Assembly: GCF_025869345.1 (NCBI RefSeq)
Contig: NZ_JAOZVW010000031.1
Location: forward strand, 1-64,000
Source of the DNA: Sphingopyxis sp.
GTDB taxonomy: Bacteria > Pseudomonadota > Alphaproteobacteria > Sphingomonadales > Sphingomonadaceae
Reading direction: 5' to 3'
DNA length: 64,000 nucleotides
Part shown: one piece after another, positions 28,295 through 37,088 of the stretch
How positions within the stretch are numbered: position 1 is the first letter of the stretch
Layout: each line of letters opens with the position of its first letter
The notes under the pieces: model-generated
Database searches by the model: none
What the model was told of the DNA's origin: nothing
What the model saw: the letters and a program-made list of their open reading frames with translations, nothing else
Program-made: the position numbers and the translations under genes

Positions 28295-28311
28295 TTTACG
28301 TTTACGTAAAC
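28295..28311. promoter_or_regulatory. TTTACG repeat/palindrome upstream of the ACAD11-like operon
   Basis: TTTACGTTTACGTAAA (28295-28310) contains a tandem TTTACG repeat and, at 28300-28311, the perfect 12-base palindrome GTTTACGTAAAC. It ends 16 bases before the start codon. A 13-of-16 match, TTGACGCTTGCGTAAA, precedes the paired acyl-CoA dehydrogenase genes at 32227-32242. The pattern resembles operators of acyl-CoA-responsive MerR or TetR regulators (LiuR or PsrA type), but no such regulator gene is in the window. Confidence 0.5.
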
Positions 28312-28390
28312 CCTTGGACCGATTCGCCCGCCTTGCCAAGTCCCGCCGCGTAGAAAGTTGCCCCCGCGCGGCGAGTCGCGCAATCCTCCG

Positions 28391-29827
28391 TTACGGCCGC
28401 GGCGCTTCATCCGTCCTGCCGGCGAGCGCGGCGAGCCGGGCCTCGTGGCCGGCCCGGTCAATCGCATAGCGGCGCAGCCCGGCGGCCGCCATGATCGCGA
28501 TCAAAATCATCAGTCCTGCGAAGACCCAGCCCATCGTTGCCGCGGCGCTCGCGGGCCAGTCCTCGGGCCGCACGCGCTCGCCGAGCCCGACATAGGCGAC
28601 GAGCTGGCCGACGGTGAAGATGCCCAGCGCCTGGCCGAATTTCTGGGTCATCAGATAGCCGGCGAAAAAGACGCCTTCGATCCGCGTGCCATGGTCGATC
28701 TCGTGCGCCTCGACGATCTCGGCGACCATCGACGAGCAGGAGATATGGCCGACGACCAGCCCGAACAGCGAAATGGTCTGGAGGGTGAGGAGCAGCGCCA
28801 TCGATGGCCAGCCGCCGAGTTCGGGCCACCAGCCGAGGTTGCGCGCCGCATAGGGCAGGAAGGCGACCGCGCCGCTGAACAGCACCGCGGCGATTGCCGT
28901 ATCGCGCTTGCCGAAGCGGCGGTGCGCGAGGCCCACCGCGGCGAAGGCGCCGAACACCGCGACCGCGAGGCCGATCGGATAGAGGGCGAGCTGATCGTCG
29001 CTCAGCCGCCAGATATAGAGCATCGTGTAATTGGTCGCGGCGATCGTCGTCGCATAGCCGGTGACGACGAACAGCGCCCCGCTCGCCAGCGCGATGAAGG
29101 CGGGATTGCGAAAGGCGAGCGCGATGTCGGTCAGCATCGATGCGCCGTGCGCCTGCACGGGCGGCGGCGGCAGCGCCAGGATGCGTCGCTGCTGCCCGGC
29201 TGCCGAGCCGAGCGTCGAGACGAGGATCAGCGCCGCGCCGAACAGGCCGAAGGCGGCATAGCCCGACGGATCGAGCAGGCCGCTGCGCGCCGGATCGTCC
29301 GATTTCAGGAAATAGCCATAGGCGAGCGCGACCGCGAGCAGCCCGCCGAGCCAGCCGAACAGGAAGCGGAAGCGCATCAGCGTCGTGCGCTCGTCATAAT
29401 CGCGCGTCAGTTCGGCGACGAGCGACACCGACGGAATCTCGCACGCCGAAACGAGCACGCGCACCGCGACGACGTTGAGGATCAGGCCGATGGTCGAATG
29501 CCGGGCGATGTCGGGCGAGACCCAGAGCAAGGCCCAGGCGATCGCCATCGGCAGCGCCGCGCCATAGAGCCACGGCAGTCGCCGCCCGAGCCGCGTCCGC
29601 GTCGCGTCGGACAGCCGCCCGATCAGCGGATCGACGAGCGCATCGACCAGCATCGCGCCGATCAGCACCAGCGACACGACCCGCGGGTCGAAGCCGAGCA
29701 CCTGATTGTAATAGATCATGAAGAAGGTGGTGAGCCCCGCCTCCTTCACGCCCATGGTGACGCTGCCGAGCCCATGCGCGAGCTTGATCCGCGTCGGCAG
29801 CGGGGCGGTTGATGCGGTAGCGGTCAT
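28391..29827 (-). CDS. GPH-family (MFS superfamily) transporter
   Basis: The 478-residue membrane protein has about 12 transmembrane segments and the glycoside-pentoside-hexuronide:cation symporter signature: an N-terminal LAHGLGSVTMGVKEAGLTTFFMIYYNQVLG, then VDPLIGRLSDATRTRLGRRLPWLYGAALPMAIAWALLW and the loop ELTRDYDERTTLMRFRFLFGWLGG. MelB-like sugar transporters share this plan, but in sphingomonads such proteins sit in catabolic clusters and may move other organic solutes. It overlaps the end of a second GPH gene by 4 bases, making a tandem pair of diverged paralogues. Confidence 0.92.
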   Translation of the reverse strand: MTATASTAPLPTRIKLAHGLGSVTMGVKEAGLTTFFMIYYNQVLGFDPRVVSLVLIGAMLVDALVDPLIGRLSDATRTRLGRRLPWLYGAALPMAIAWALLWVSPDIARHSTIGLILNVVAVRVLVSACEIPSVSLVAELTRDYDERTTLMRFRFLFGWLGGLLAVALAYGYFLKSDDPARSGLLDPSGYAAFGLFGAALILVSTLGSAAGQQRRILALPPPPVQAHGASMLTDIALAFRNPAFIALASGALFVVTGYATTIAATNYTMLYIWRLSDDQLALYPIGLAVAVFGAFAAVGLAHRRFGKRDTAIAAVLFSGAVAFLPYAARNLGWWPELGGWPSMALLLTLQTISLFGLVVGHISCSSMVAEIVEAHEIDHGTRIEGVFFAGYLMTQKFGQALGIFTVGQLVAYVGLGERVRPEDWPASAAATMGWVFAGLMILIAIMAAAGLRRYAIDRAGHEARLAALAGRTDEAPRP

Positions 29828-31263
29828 TGCAGACCGGCGGCTTCCGACGCGGCCAACGCCGCGACCCGCGCTTCATGGTCGGCGCGGTTGATCGGAAAGC
29901 GCGCGAAGGTCCAGGTCGAGGCGACCGTCGCGACGACGACGATCAGGCTGTAGCTGACCACGAGCCAGTCGATCACCTCGGGTGCGACCTGACCCGGAAC
30001 CGCCTTCGACGGCAGCCCCGACAGGCTGATCAGCAGGCCGGTCAGCCCGATGCCGACCGCGGTCGCGCATTTCTGGACGAACATCCAGCCGGCGGCGAAA
30101 ATTCCCTCGGTGCGGCGTCCGGTCTCGACCTGCGACGCCTCGACGACGTCGGCGAGCATCGACTGGCCCGAGATCATCACCATCACCGCATTGACGTTCG
30201 ATATAAGGATGAAGGCCATCAGCAGATTGCTCGAAAAGGTCGATCCGATCGCCGGCCAATGCCCCGACAGGAACAGTGCGAAAGGCACGGTCCAGAAGAT
30301 TGTGCTGATCACCCCGCACACCACCGCGACCTTCTTCTTGCCGAAGCGGTGATGGAGCGGCTGCACGACCACGAAGGCGATCATCACGCTCACCATCAGC
30401 AGCCATGGCAGCGCCGCGAAGGCGCCTTCGGAAAAGCGCCAGACATAAAGATAGAGGAAGTTAGAGATGGTGAAGGTCATCTGCGTGCTCGAAATCGCGA
30501 TCAGCGATGCGCCGAGCAGGATCAGCGCGGCGGGATGGCGCAGCGCCTCGAAAATCTCGGCAAAGGCCTGTTTCGGCGATGCGGGCTCGGGTTTCGTTGC
30601 CGGCCAGTGCGCGACGCGGCGATGCTGGCCGAGCGCCGAGACGATCACCGTCACCCCCATGATCAGCGCGCCGCAGAGGCCATAGAGCCAATAGCCGGAC
30701 GGGTTGAGCTGGCCGAATTCGTGCGTCGCGTCGGCGCGCAGGAAGACGGTGTTGGCGAGGAAGAAGACGAGCAGCCCGCCGCCCCAGGCGAAGAGGAAGC
30801 GAAAGCGGACGAGCGCGGTGCGTTCGTCATAGTCGCTCGTCAGTTCGGCGACGAGCGATTGCGACGGCACTTCGCAGCACGAAACGAGCGTCCGCACCAG
30901 CATCGCGACCACGACCAGATAGGCAAAGATATGCGTATGATCGGCGGGCGGCGACCACAGCAGCATCCACGCGAGCCCGAGCGGCAGCGGTGCGAGATAG
31001 AGCCACGGATGGCGGCGTCCCCAGCGCGTGTAGGTGCGGTCGGAGAAATAGCCGATCAGCGGATCGACGAAGGCGTCGGCGAGCAGCGCGAACATCAGCG
31101 CGAGCGACACCAGACTCGCGTCGAGCCCGACCACCTGGCTGTAGAAGATCAGCAGGAAGGTCGAAAAGCCGTTGTCCTTGACGCCATAGGCGACGCTGCC
31201 GAGCCCGTGATAGAGCTTGAGGCCCAGCGGCAGCCGCGTCTGCGGCGGCGTGTCGGCACTCAC
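29824..31263 (-). CDS. GPH-family (MFS superfamily) transporter
   Basis: The 479-residue protein is a second GPH permease: KLYHGLGSVAYGVKDNGFSTFLLIFYSQVVGLD, DPLIGYFSDRTYTRWGRRHPWLYLAPLPLGLAWMLLW and ELTSDYDERTALVRFRFLFAWGGG mark the family. The GTG start at 31263 overlaps the SDR stop (GTGA), and its own stop overlaps the next permease start, so three genes are translationally coupled. The long frame upstream of 31263 is a shadow of the SDR gene. The two permeases differ enough in the loops and C-terminus to suggest different substrates or a heteromeric arrangement. Confidence 0.92.
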   Translation of the reverse strand: MSADTPPQTRLPLGLKLYHGLGSVAYGVKDNGFSTFLLIFYSQVVGLDASLVSLALMFALLADAFVDPLIGYFSDRTYTRWGRRHPWLYLAPLPLGLAWMLLWSPPADHTHIFAYLVVVAMLVRTLVSCCEVPSQSLVAELTSDYDERTALVRFRFLFAWGGGLLVFFLANTVFLRADATHEFGQLNPSGYWLYGLCGALIMGVTVIVSALGQHRRVAHWPATKPEPASPKQAFAEIFEALRHPAALILLGASLIAISSTQMTFTISNFLYLYVWRFSEGAFAALPWLLMVSVMIAFVVVQPLHHRFGKKKVAVVCGVISTIFWTVPFALFLSGHWPAIGSTFSSNLLMAFILISNVNAVMVMISGQSMLADVVEASQVETGRRTEGIFAAGWMFVQKCATAVGIGLTGLLISLSGLPSKAVPGQVAPEVIDWLVVSYSLIVVVATVASTWTFARFPINRADHEARVAALAASEAAGLQ

Positions 31264-32117
31264 GCGGCGGTTCCGGCCTTGGCGGCTTCCTCCATCGCGG
31301 TCAGCGCGTCGAACATTCCCGGCGCCTCGGGGTCCCAGGCGTGGCGCTGGCCGATCGTCAGCCCGCCGTCGACGAGCATATGCGTGCCGGTCATGAACGA
31401 GCTGTCCTCGCTCGCCAGATAGGCGACGGCGTTGGCGATATCCTCGGGCTGGCCGCCGCGCGCGACCGGCTGCGCGTGCGCGCTCATGTCGGCGATGATA
31501 GCCTTCGCCGCGTCCTTGCTCGCGTCGGGCACTTCGAGCGACGAGGTGAAGATATTGGTGTTGATGAAGCCGGGGCAGATCGCGTTCACGCGGATGCCAT
31601 ATTGCGCAAGATCGGTCGCCGCCACCTTGGTCAGGTGGAGAACCCCCGCCTTGGCGACGGCATAGGCGGTCGGCGAATAGCCCGCGCCGAGCGCCGCGAC
31701 GCTCGCGGTGTTGACGATGCTCGCGCCTTTCCGCCCCTTCATGTGCGGGCTGGCGTAGCGGATGCCCATCGCGACCGATTTCAGGATCAGGTCCATCGAG
31801 CGGTCCCACCCCTCGGGCGTGATCTCGTCGATCGGGGCGCGGTCGCCGCCCGCGGCGGCGTTGTTGAAGACGATGTCGATCCCGCCCGCCTTTTCGGCGG
31901 CGGCGTTCATCAACGCCTCGATGTCGCTCGGCACGGTGACGTCGCAGCGGACGAAATCGATCTTGCCGTTCGACGCGGCGGCGAGTGCTTTCCCACCCGC
32001 TTCGTCGATATCGGCGGCGAAGACATGGGCGCCTTCGCCCGCGAGTTTCAGCACCGCCGCCTTGCCGATGCCCGATGCCGCGCCGGTGACGACGGCGACC
32101 TTGCCTGCGAATCGCAT
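31260..32117 (-). CDS. Short-chain dehydrogenase/reductase
   Basis: The 285-residue SDR starts with RFAGKVAVVTGAASGIGKAAVLKLAGEG (motif residues 11-18), has FAADIDEAGG (Asp after beta-2, so NAD), VFNNAAAGGDRAPIDEITPEGWDRSMDL and the active-site YAVAKAGVLHLTK. The C-terminal extension (DGGLTIGQRHAWDPEAPGMFDALTAMEEAAKAG) is longer than usual. The ATG at 32117 has a GGAG Shine-Dalgarno 7 bases away. It heads the SDR-GPH-GPH transcript and is divergent from the paired acyl-CoA dehydrogenase genes across 171 bases. Confidence 0.92.
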   Translation of the reverse strand: MRFAGKVAVVTGAASGIGKAAVLKLAGEGAHVFAADIDEAGGKALAAASNGKIDFVRCDVTVPSDIEALMNAAAEKAGGIDIVFNNAAAGGDRAPIDEITPEGWDRSMDLILKSVAMGIRYASPHMKGRKGASIVNTASVAALGAGYSPTAYAVAKAGVLHLTKVAATDLAQYGIRVNAICPGFINTNIFTSSLEVPDASKDAAKAIIADMSAHAQPVARGGQPEDIANAVAYLASEDSSFMTGTHMLVDGGLTIGQRHAWDPEAPGMFDALTAMEEAAKAGTAA

Positions 32118-32226
32118 ATCTCTGCTCCCGTTTTCTTTTGCCACCTAGCTTAGGCGCGAAGCAGCCCCCGTCAACGGCGGGCAATCGGACGCTACGGCAC
32201 CGTAACGGCAGGTTCGCGTGCCCAAG

Positions 32227-32242
32227 TTGACGCTTGCGTAAA
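32227..32242. promoter_or_regulatory. TTGACG/CGTAAA motif before the paired acyl-CoA dehydrogenases
   Basis: TTGACGCTTGCGTAAA lies 47 bases upstream of the dehydrogenase start at 32289 and matches 13 of 16 bases of the palindromic motif at 28295-28310. TTGACG is also a good -35 hexamer, although I could not place a convincing -10 at the right distance. The simplest reading is a shared operator. Confidence 0.45.
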
Positions 32243-32288
32243 GCTGGCGAATCCCCCTAATTTGCGGATCAGAAGAGGAGCCTTGACG

Positions 32289-33470
32289 ATGAGCGATCTG
32301 GACGCCTTCCGCGCCGAAGTGTGCGCGTGGCTGGAAGCTAACTGTCCCCCCGAAATGCGCGAGCCCGTCCGCGACGAAGGCGACGTCTGCTGGGGCGGCC
32401 GCAAATGGGTGTTCAAGAACGACGCCCAGAAGCAATGGCTCGAAGCCTGCGTATCGAAGGGCTACACCGTCCCCGACTGGCCGAAAGCCTATGGCGGCGC
32501 CGGCCTCTCGCCCGAAGAGACCAAGATCCTCAAGCAGGAAATGAAGCGCATCAACGCGCGCTCGCCGCTCGACAGCTTCGGCATCTGGATGCTCGGCCCG
32601 GCGCTGCTCAAATTCGGCACCGAGGAGCAGAAGGTCCATTACCTCACCCAGATCGCGCGCGGCGAAATCCGCTGGTGCCAGGGCTATAGCGAACCCGGCT
32701 CGGGCAGCGACCTCGTGTCCTTGCAGACCTTCGGCGAGGACAAGGGCGATCACTGGGTCGTCAACGGGTCGAAGATCTGGACCAGCTACGCCGACAAGGC
32801 CGACTGGATTTTCTGCCTCGTCCGCACCGACAAGGCGAATAAATATCAGGGCATCACCTTCATGCTCTTCGACATGGAGAGCAAGGGCGTCACGACCAAG
32901 CCGATCCTGCTGATCAGCGGCAACTCGCCCTTCTGCGAAACCTTCTTCGACGATGTCGCGGTGCCCAAGACGCAGTTCGTCGGCGAAATCAACCGCGGCT
33001 GGGACGTCGCCAAATATCTGCTCGGCCACGAACGCGAGATGATCTCGGGCGGCGGCGCGGGCGGCGATATGGTCAGCATCGGCGGCGCCTTCGCCAAAGC
33101 GATCGGCAAGAACGATCATGGCGAGCTCGACGATCCGATCCTGCGTGCCGAGATGGCGGCGTTCGACGTCGATGTCTTCGCCTATCGCGCGATGGGCGAG
33201 CGCTTCATGGATATGTGGAAGACCGGCCGTGCGCATCCCGCGTCGTCGAACATGATGAAATATGTCGGCACCGAGCTCAACAAGCGCCGCCACGAGCTGG
33301 TCATGGCGGGCGGCGGCAGCGATGCGCTCGAATGGGACAGCGAGGAGAGCAAGGGCGGCGCCCGCGCGCGCACCTGGCTGCGCACCAAGGCCAATTCGAT
33401 CGAAGGCGGGACGAGCGAAGTCATGCTCAACGTCATCGCCAAACGTATCCTCGACCTGCCCGGAGCCTGA
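32289..33470 (+). CDS. Acyl-CoA dehydrogenase, FadE-type subunit with catalytic Glu
   Basis: The 393-residue flavoenzyme subunit has the FAD/substrate loop CQGYSEPGSGSDLVSLQT, VVNGSKIWTSYADKADWIFCLVRTD, and near the C-terminus TKANSIEGGTSEVMLNVIAKRILDLPGA, where the Glu of IEGGT is the likely catalytic base. Its immediate neighbour is a second dehydrogenase that lacks this Glu and the TEPxxGSD loop; such pairs form alpha2beta2 heteromers in steroid side-chain and related beta-oxidation. Start at 32289 has AGGAG 8 bases upstream. The gap to the next gene is 3 bases. Confidence 0.93.
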   Translation: MSDLDAFRAEVCAWLEANCPPEMREPVRDEGDVCWGGRKWVFKNDAQKQWLEACVSKGYTVPDWPKAYGGAGLSPEETKILKQEMKRINARSPLDSFGIWMLGPALLKFGTEEQKVHYLTQIARGEIRWCQGYSEPGSGSDLVSLQTFGEDKGDHWVVNGSKIWTSYADKADWIFCLVRTDKANKYQGITFMLFDMESKGVTTKPILLISGNSPFCETFFDDVAVPKTQFVGEINRGWDVAKYLLGHEREMISGGGAGGDMVSIGGAFAKAIGKNDHGELDDPILRAEMAAFDVDVFAYRAMGERFMDMWKTGRAHPASSNMMKYVGTELNKRRHELVMAGGGSDALEWDSEESKGGARARTWLRTKANSIEGGTSEVMLNVIAKRILDLPGA

Positions 33471-33473
33471 TCC

Positions 33474-34592
33474 ATGCCGCTCTATCACAATGACGACCAG
33501 GCGATGCTCAAGGACAGCGTCGCGCCCTTCGTGGCCGAACAGGCTCCCGTCGCGCACCTCCGCAAGCTACGCGACGAGGCTGATGCGACCGGCTTCTCGC
33601 GCGACCTCTGGGCGCAGTTCACCGAAATGGGCCTGCCCGGAATGCTCGTTCCCGAGGCGCATGGCGGGCTCGGCATGGGGCATATGGAGGCAGGCATCGT
33701 GCTCGAGGAAATCGGCCGCAACCTGACCCCGTCGCCCTTCCTGTCGACCAGCGTCGGCGCGGTGGCCGCGCTCGCGAAGGCGGGCGGCACGCAGGCAGGC
33801 CGCTGGCTCCCCGCGATCGCCAGCGGCGAAGCGATCGTCGCGCTCGCGATCGACGAAGGCGCCAAGCACCGCCCCGACCGCATCGCGACCACCGCGACAC
33901 GCGCCGGGAACGGCTTCCGCCTCGACGGCAAGAAGAGCTTCGTCCTCCACGGCCATGTCGCCGACATGAGCATCGTCGCGGCGAAGACCGACGGCGGCAT
34001 CACCTTGTTCGCGGTGCCGAAGGACGCCAAGGGCCTGACCGCCGACCCGCGCCGCCTCGTGGACAGCAGCCTCGCGAGCCACGTCGCGCTCGACGGCGTC
34101 GAGGTCGATGCCGACGCGGTGATCGGCGAGGTCGACGCGGGGGGCGAGATTCTCGACGCTTTGCTCGCCGCGACGCGCACCGGCGTGGCGGCCGAGATGG
34201 TCGGCGTCGGGCAGGGCGCGATGGACCGGACCGTCACCTACCTCAAGGAACGCAAGCAGTTCGGCAAGCTGATCGGCGAGTTCCAGGGCCTCCAGCACCG
34301 CGCCGCACATCTCTATGGCGAAATGGAGGTCGCGCGCGCCACGGTGATGAAGGCGCAGCAACTGCTCGACGAAGGCAGCGAGGGCGCGAAGCTGATGGTG
34401 TCGGTCGCCAAGGCGAAGGCGGGTCGCGCCGCCAACCTCGCGGTGCGCGAAGGCGTGCAGATGCACGGCGGCATCGGCATGACCGACGAATATGACATCG
34501 GCCTCTACATGAAACGCGACCGCGCGCTGGCGGAATATATGGGCGACGTGCATTATCACATCGACCAGGTCGCGCGGATGAACGGGTACTAA
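33474..34592 (+). CDS. Acyl-CoA dehydrogenase, degenerate partner subunit
   Basis: The 372-residue protein is clearly of the acyl-CoA dehydrogenase fold (VPEAHGGLGMGHMEAGIVLEEIGRN, YLKERKQFGKLIGEFQGLQHRAAHLYGEMEVARA, MHGGIGMTDEYDIGLYMKRDRALAEYMGDVHYH). The FAD loop is replaced by VALAIDEGAKHRPD and the place of the catalytic EGT motif reads MGDVHYH, so the standard base is missing. This fits the non-catalytic or FAD-sharing half of a heteromeric enzyme with the preceding subunit. A repeat follows before the SDR gene. Confidence 0.92.
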   Translation: MPLYHNDDQAMLKDSVAPFVAEQAPVAHLRKLRDEADATGFSRDLWAQFTEMGLPGMLVPEAHGGLGMGHMEAGIVLEEIGRNLTPSPFLSTSVGAVAALAKAGGTQAGRWLPAIASGEAIVALAIDEGAKHRPDRIATTATRAGNGFRLDGKKSFVLHGHVADMSIVAAKTDGGITLFAVPKDAKGLTADPRRLVDSSLASHVALDGVEVDADAVIGEVDAGGEILDALLAATRTGVAAEMVGVGQGAMDRTVTYLKERKQFGKLIGEFQGLQHRAAHLYGEMEVARATVMKAQQLLDEGSEGAKLMVSVAKAKAGRAANLAVREGVQMHGGIGMTDEYDIGLYMKRDRALAEYMGDVHYHIDQVARMNGY

Positions 34593-34601
34593 TCTCTTTC
34601 A

Positions 34602-34697
34602 CCCCTCCCCTTCAGGGGAGGGGCCGGGGGTGGGGTCTCGCAACCTTACGCTACCCCGATAAACCCCACCCCAACCCCTCCCCTGAAGGAGAGGGGC
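34602..34697. repeat. Intergenic inverted repeat (CCCCTCCCCTTCAGGGGAGGGG type)
   Basis: The left block CCCCTCCCCTTCAGGGGAGG is followed by GGGGGTGGGGT; the right side has ACCCCACCCC and CCCCTCCCCTGAAGGAGAGGG. Arms are complementary over about 40 bases around a short AT-richer centre. It ends 21 bases before the SDR start codon. Confidence 0.8.
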
Positions 34698-34717
34698 TTT
34701 AAGAGGAGCCCCAAGCA

Positions 34718-35521
34718 ATGAACCTCACTGACATGTTCGGCCTCGACGGCCGCATCGCGCTCGTCACCGGCGGATCGCGCGGGATCGGCAAGATGATCGT
34801 CGAGGGCTATCTCGCCGCGGGCTGCGCGCGCGTTTACATCTCGGCGCGCAAGAGTGCGCAGATCGAGGAAGCCGTCGCCGACTTCGAAACGCGCTATCCG
34901 GGCAAGGTGATCGGGCTTCCCGTCGACCTCTCGACCGTCGAGGGTTGCCGCGCGCTCGCCAAGGAGCTCGAAGCGCGCGAGGAACGGCTCGACATCCTCG
35001 TCAACAACGCGGGCGCCGCGTGGGGCGAGCCGTTCGAGGGCTTCCCCGAGGCGGGCTGGGACAAGGTGATGGACATCAACGTCAAATCGCCCTTCTTCCT
35101 CACGCAGGCGCTCCACGGCCTGCTCAAGGCCGCGGGCACGGCCGAGCGTCCGGCCAAGATCATCAACATCGGCTCGATCGACGGCATGCGCCTCAATCCG
35201 TGGGAGACCTACAGCTACCACGCGTCGAAGGCGGCGATTCTCTATCTCACCAAGCGCCTCGCCGCGCGGCTGGTAACCGACAACATCATCGTCACCGCGA
35301 TCGCGCCGGGTGCTTTCCAGTCGGACATGAACAAGGCCGCGCGCGACCATGGCGACGCGGTCGCAAAAAGCATTCCGGTCAAGCGCATCGGCAACCCTGA
35401 GGATATGGCGGGCGCCGCGATCTTCCTCGCGTCGAAGGCGGGCGACTATGTCGTCGGCGACACGATCGCGGTCGATGGCGGGCTGGTCCACGGGGACCTC
35501 AAGACCAGCATCGATGCCTAG
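34718..35521 (+). CDS. Short-chain dehydrogenase/reductase (RhlG-like)
   Basis: The 267-residue SDR has TGGSRGIG (residues 17-24) followed by YISARKSAQIEEA, which predicts NADP(H), then LVNNAGAAWGEPFEGFPEAGWDKVMDINVKSPFFLTQAL and YSYHASKAAILYLTKRLA. The NAGAAWG form and overall length resemble RhlG-type 3-ketoacyl reductases. It follows the paired acyl-CoA dehydrogenases on the same strand with a repeat in between, so it may act on the same pathway. Confidence 0.9.
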   Translation: MNLTDMFGLDGRIALVTGGSRGIGKMIVEGYLAAGCARVYISARKSAQIEEAVADFETRYPGKVIGLPVDLSTVEGCRALAKELEAREERLDILVNNAGAAWGEPFEGFPEAGWDKVMDINVKSPFFLTQALHGLLKAAGTAERPAKIINIGSIDGMRLNPWETYSYHASKAAILYLTKRLAARLVTDNIIVTAIAPGAFQSDMNKAARDHGDAVAKSIPVKRIGNPEDMAGAAIFLASKAGDYVVGDTIAVDGGLVHGDLKTSIDA

Positions 35522-35639
35522 CGTCTGTCCCGATTGGGCGGGAGTTTCCAGGATAGCAGGCGCGTTCAAGTGACGGGAAGCCGCCGGATAAGCTTCCGAT
35601 GCGTAAACACCCTTGGAATCCGCGCCGAGGCTCGCCCGA

Positions 35640-37079
35640 TCATTCCGCCGCCGCCGCGCCCAATTGCCGGATATTTTCCAGATGGCGCGATCGATTGATC
35701 GGATAATAAGCGAGGCAGATGATCGCGATGACGGTCGCGATTGACAGCACCGCTATATAGATGCTCGCCAGATTCCGGAGCGTATCGGCGGCGACATGGC
35801 CGGGCTGTGCATTCTGCGGGAATTGGACGAAGGCGAGCAAGAGCCCGGCGAGCATGATTCCCATGCCCGATATCGCCTTGTTGACCATGGTTGCGGCGGA
35901 GAACAGCAGGCCTTCGGACCGACGGCCGGTTTCGAGCCGGATCTGGTCGGTCACGTCGGCAACCATCGACACCGCCAGGATGCCGCCCGCGATGGTCGTC
36001 ATCATCCCGAATGAGAATTGCCCCATCAGCAACCACAGCAGCAGCGGATCGCCGTTGGCCGGGAACAGGCCGGCAAGGCGCAGAATCAGGGGCACGACGC
36101 TGGAAATCAGCGACAGACCGAACATCAGCATCGCCGCCGGCTTCTTGCCGAACCGCGCCGACAGCGGCAGCACCACGACAAAAGCCAGCAGGATACCGAC
36201 GATCGCGGTCGACGCCACGGTGGCGATCTGGCTGGCGCTCAATTCCCAGAAATAGGTCGAGAAATAGACGGCGAGCGACAGGTTGAGACCCGACGCGACG
36301 GCGAAGAACAGGCTGGCGAGCAGGATCGAAATATAGGCGGGGTGCACCAATATGCCCAGCATCTCGCGCAGCATCCGTCCGGCCGGAACCTTCGGCGCCG
36401 GGGGGAGCAGCGGGCGTTTCAATATTTCCTTCTGCGTCCCGAGCGTCGAGATAAGCACCGCTAGCATCATGATCGCCGCCGCGACCCAGGCATAGGTGAC
36501 ATAGCCGCCCGCGTTCAGGTGGCCGACAGGCTGCGCGGCGGTCGGTCGCAGAAAATAGCCGAAGGTCAGCACCGTCATGGCGATGCCGCCGCACACGCCG
36601 AAGAAAAAGCGCGCGGCGACGAGCCTGGTTCGTTCGTCATAGTCGCTGGTGAATTCGGCGAGCAGCGCGGTCGATGGGATTTCGTAGAGGCTGATCGAGA
36701 AACGCACGAGAATCGCGGTGGCGACCAGCCATGCGAATTGCGCGCCGTGCGCCATGCCGGGCGGCATCCAAAGCAGGAGATAGGAGAGCGCGATCGGCAG
36801 CGCCGCCGCATACATAAAGGGGTGGCGGCGCCCCCAGCGCGTCCGGACATTGTCCGAATATTGGCCCAGCAACGGATCGAACAGCGCATCGGCGATCATC
36901 GCGATCATGATCGCCGACCCCACCCAGGCTGCGGGAAGCCCGACGACCTGGTTATAGAACAGCATCAAAAGCGCGTTGAAGCCATGATCCTTGATCCCGA
37001 ACGCGATCGTGCCCGAGCCATAGAGCAACCGCGTCGAAAGCGGCAGCACGCCCGTCGGCGGGGAGGAAGGATTGTCCAC
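35640..37079 (-). CDS. GPH-family (MFS superfamily) transporter, fucosidase locus
   Basis: The 479-residue permease is the third GPH paralogue in the window: LLYGSGTIAFGIKDHGFNALLMLFYNQVVGLP, DPLLGQYSDNVRTRWGRRHPFMYAAALPIALSYLLLWMPP and EFTSDYDERTRLVAARFFFGVCGG. It lies 9 bases downstream of the TonB receptor gene and near a GH29 fucosidase, so it probably carries a fucosyl oligosaccharide or fucoside across the inner membrane by cation symport. The GTG start at 37079 fits the conserved N-terminal length. Sugar specificity is inferred from the neighbours. Confidence 0.92.
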   Translation of the reverse strand: MDNPSSPPTGVLPLSTRLLYGSGTIAFGIKDHGFNALLMLFYNQVVGLPAAWVGSAIMIAMIADALFDPLLGQYSDNVRTRWGRRHPFMYAAALPIALSYLLLWMPPGMAHGAQFAWLVATAILVRFSISLYEIPSTALLAEFTSDYDERTRLVAARFFFGVCGGIAMTVLTFGYFLRPTAAQPVGHLNAGGYVTYAWVAAAIMMLAVLISTLGTQKEILKRPLLPPAPKVPAGRMLREMLGILVHPAYISILLASLFFAVASGLNLSLAVYFSTYFWELSASQIATVASTAIVGILLAFVVVLPLSARFGKKPAAMLMFGLSLISSVVPLILRLAGLFPANGDPLLLWLLMGQFSFGMMTTIAGGILAVSMVADVTDQIRLETGRRSEGLLFSAATMVNKAISGMGIMLAGLLLAFVQFPQNAQPGHVAADTLRNLASIYIAVLSIATVIAIICLAYYPINRSRHLENIRQLGAAAAE

Positions 37080-37088
37080 CCGCCGCGC

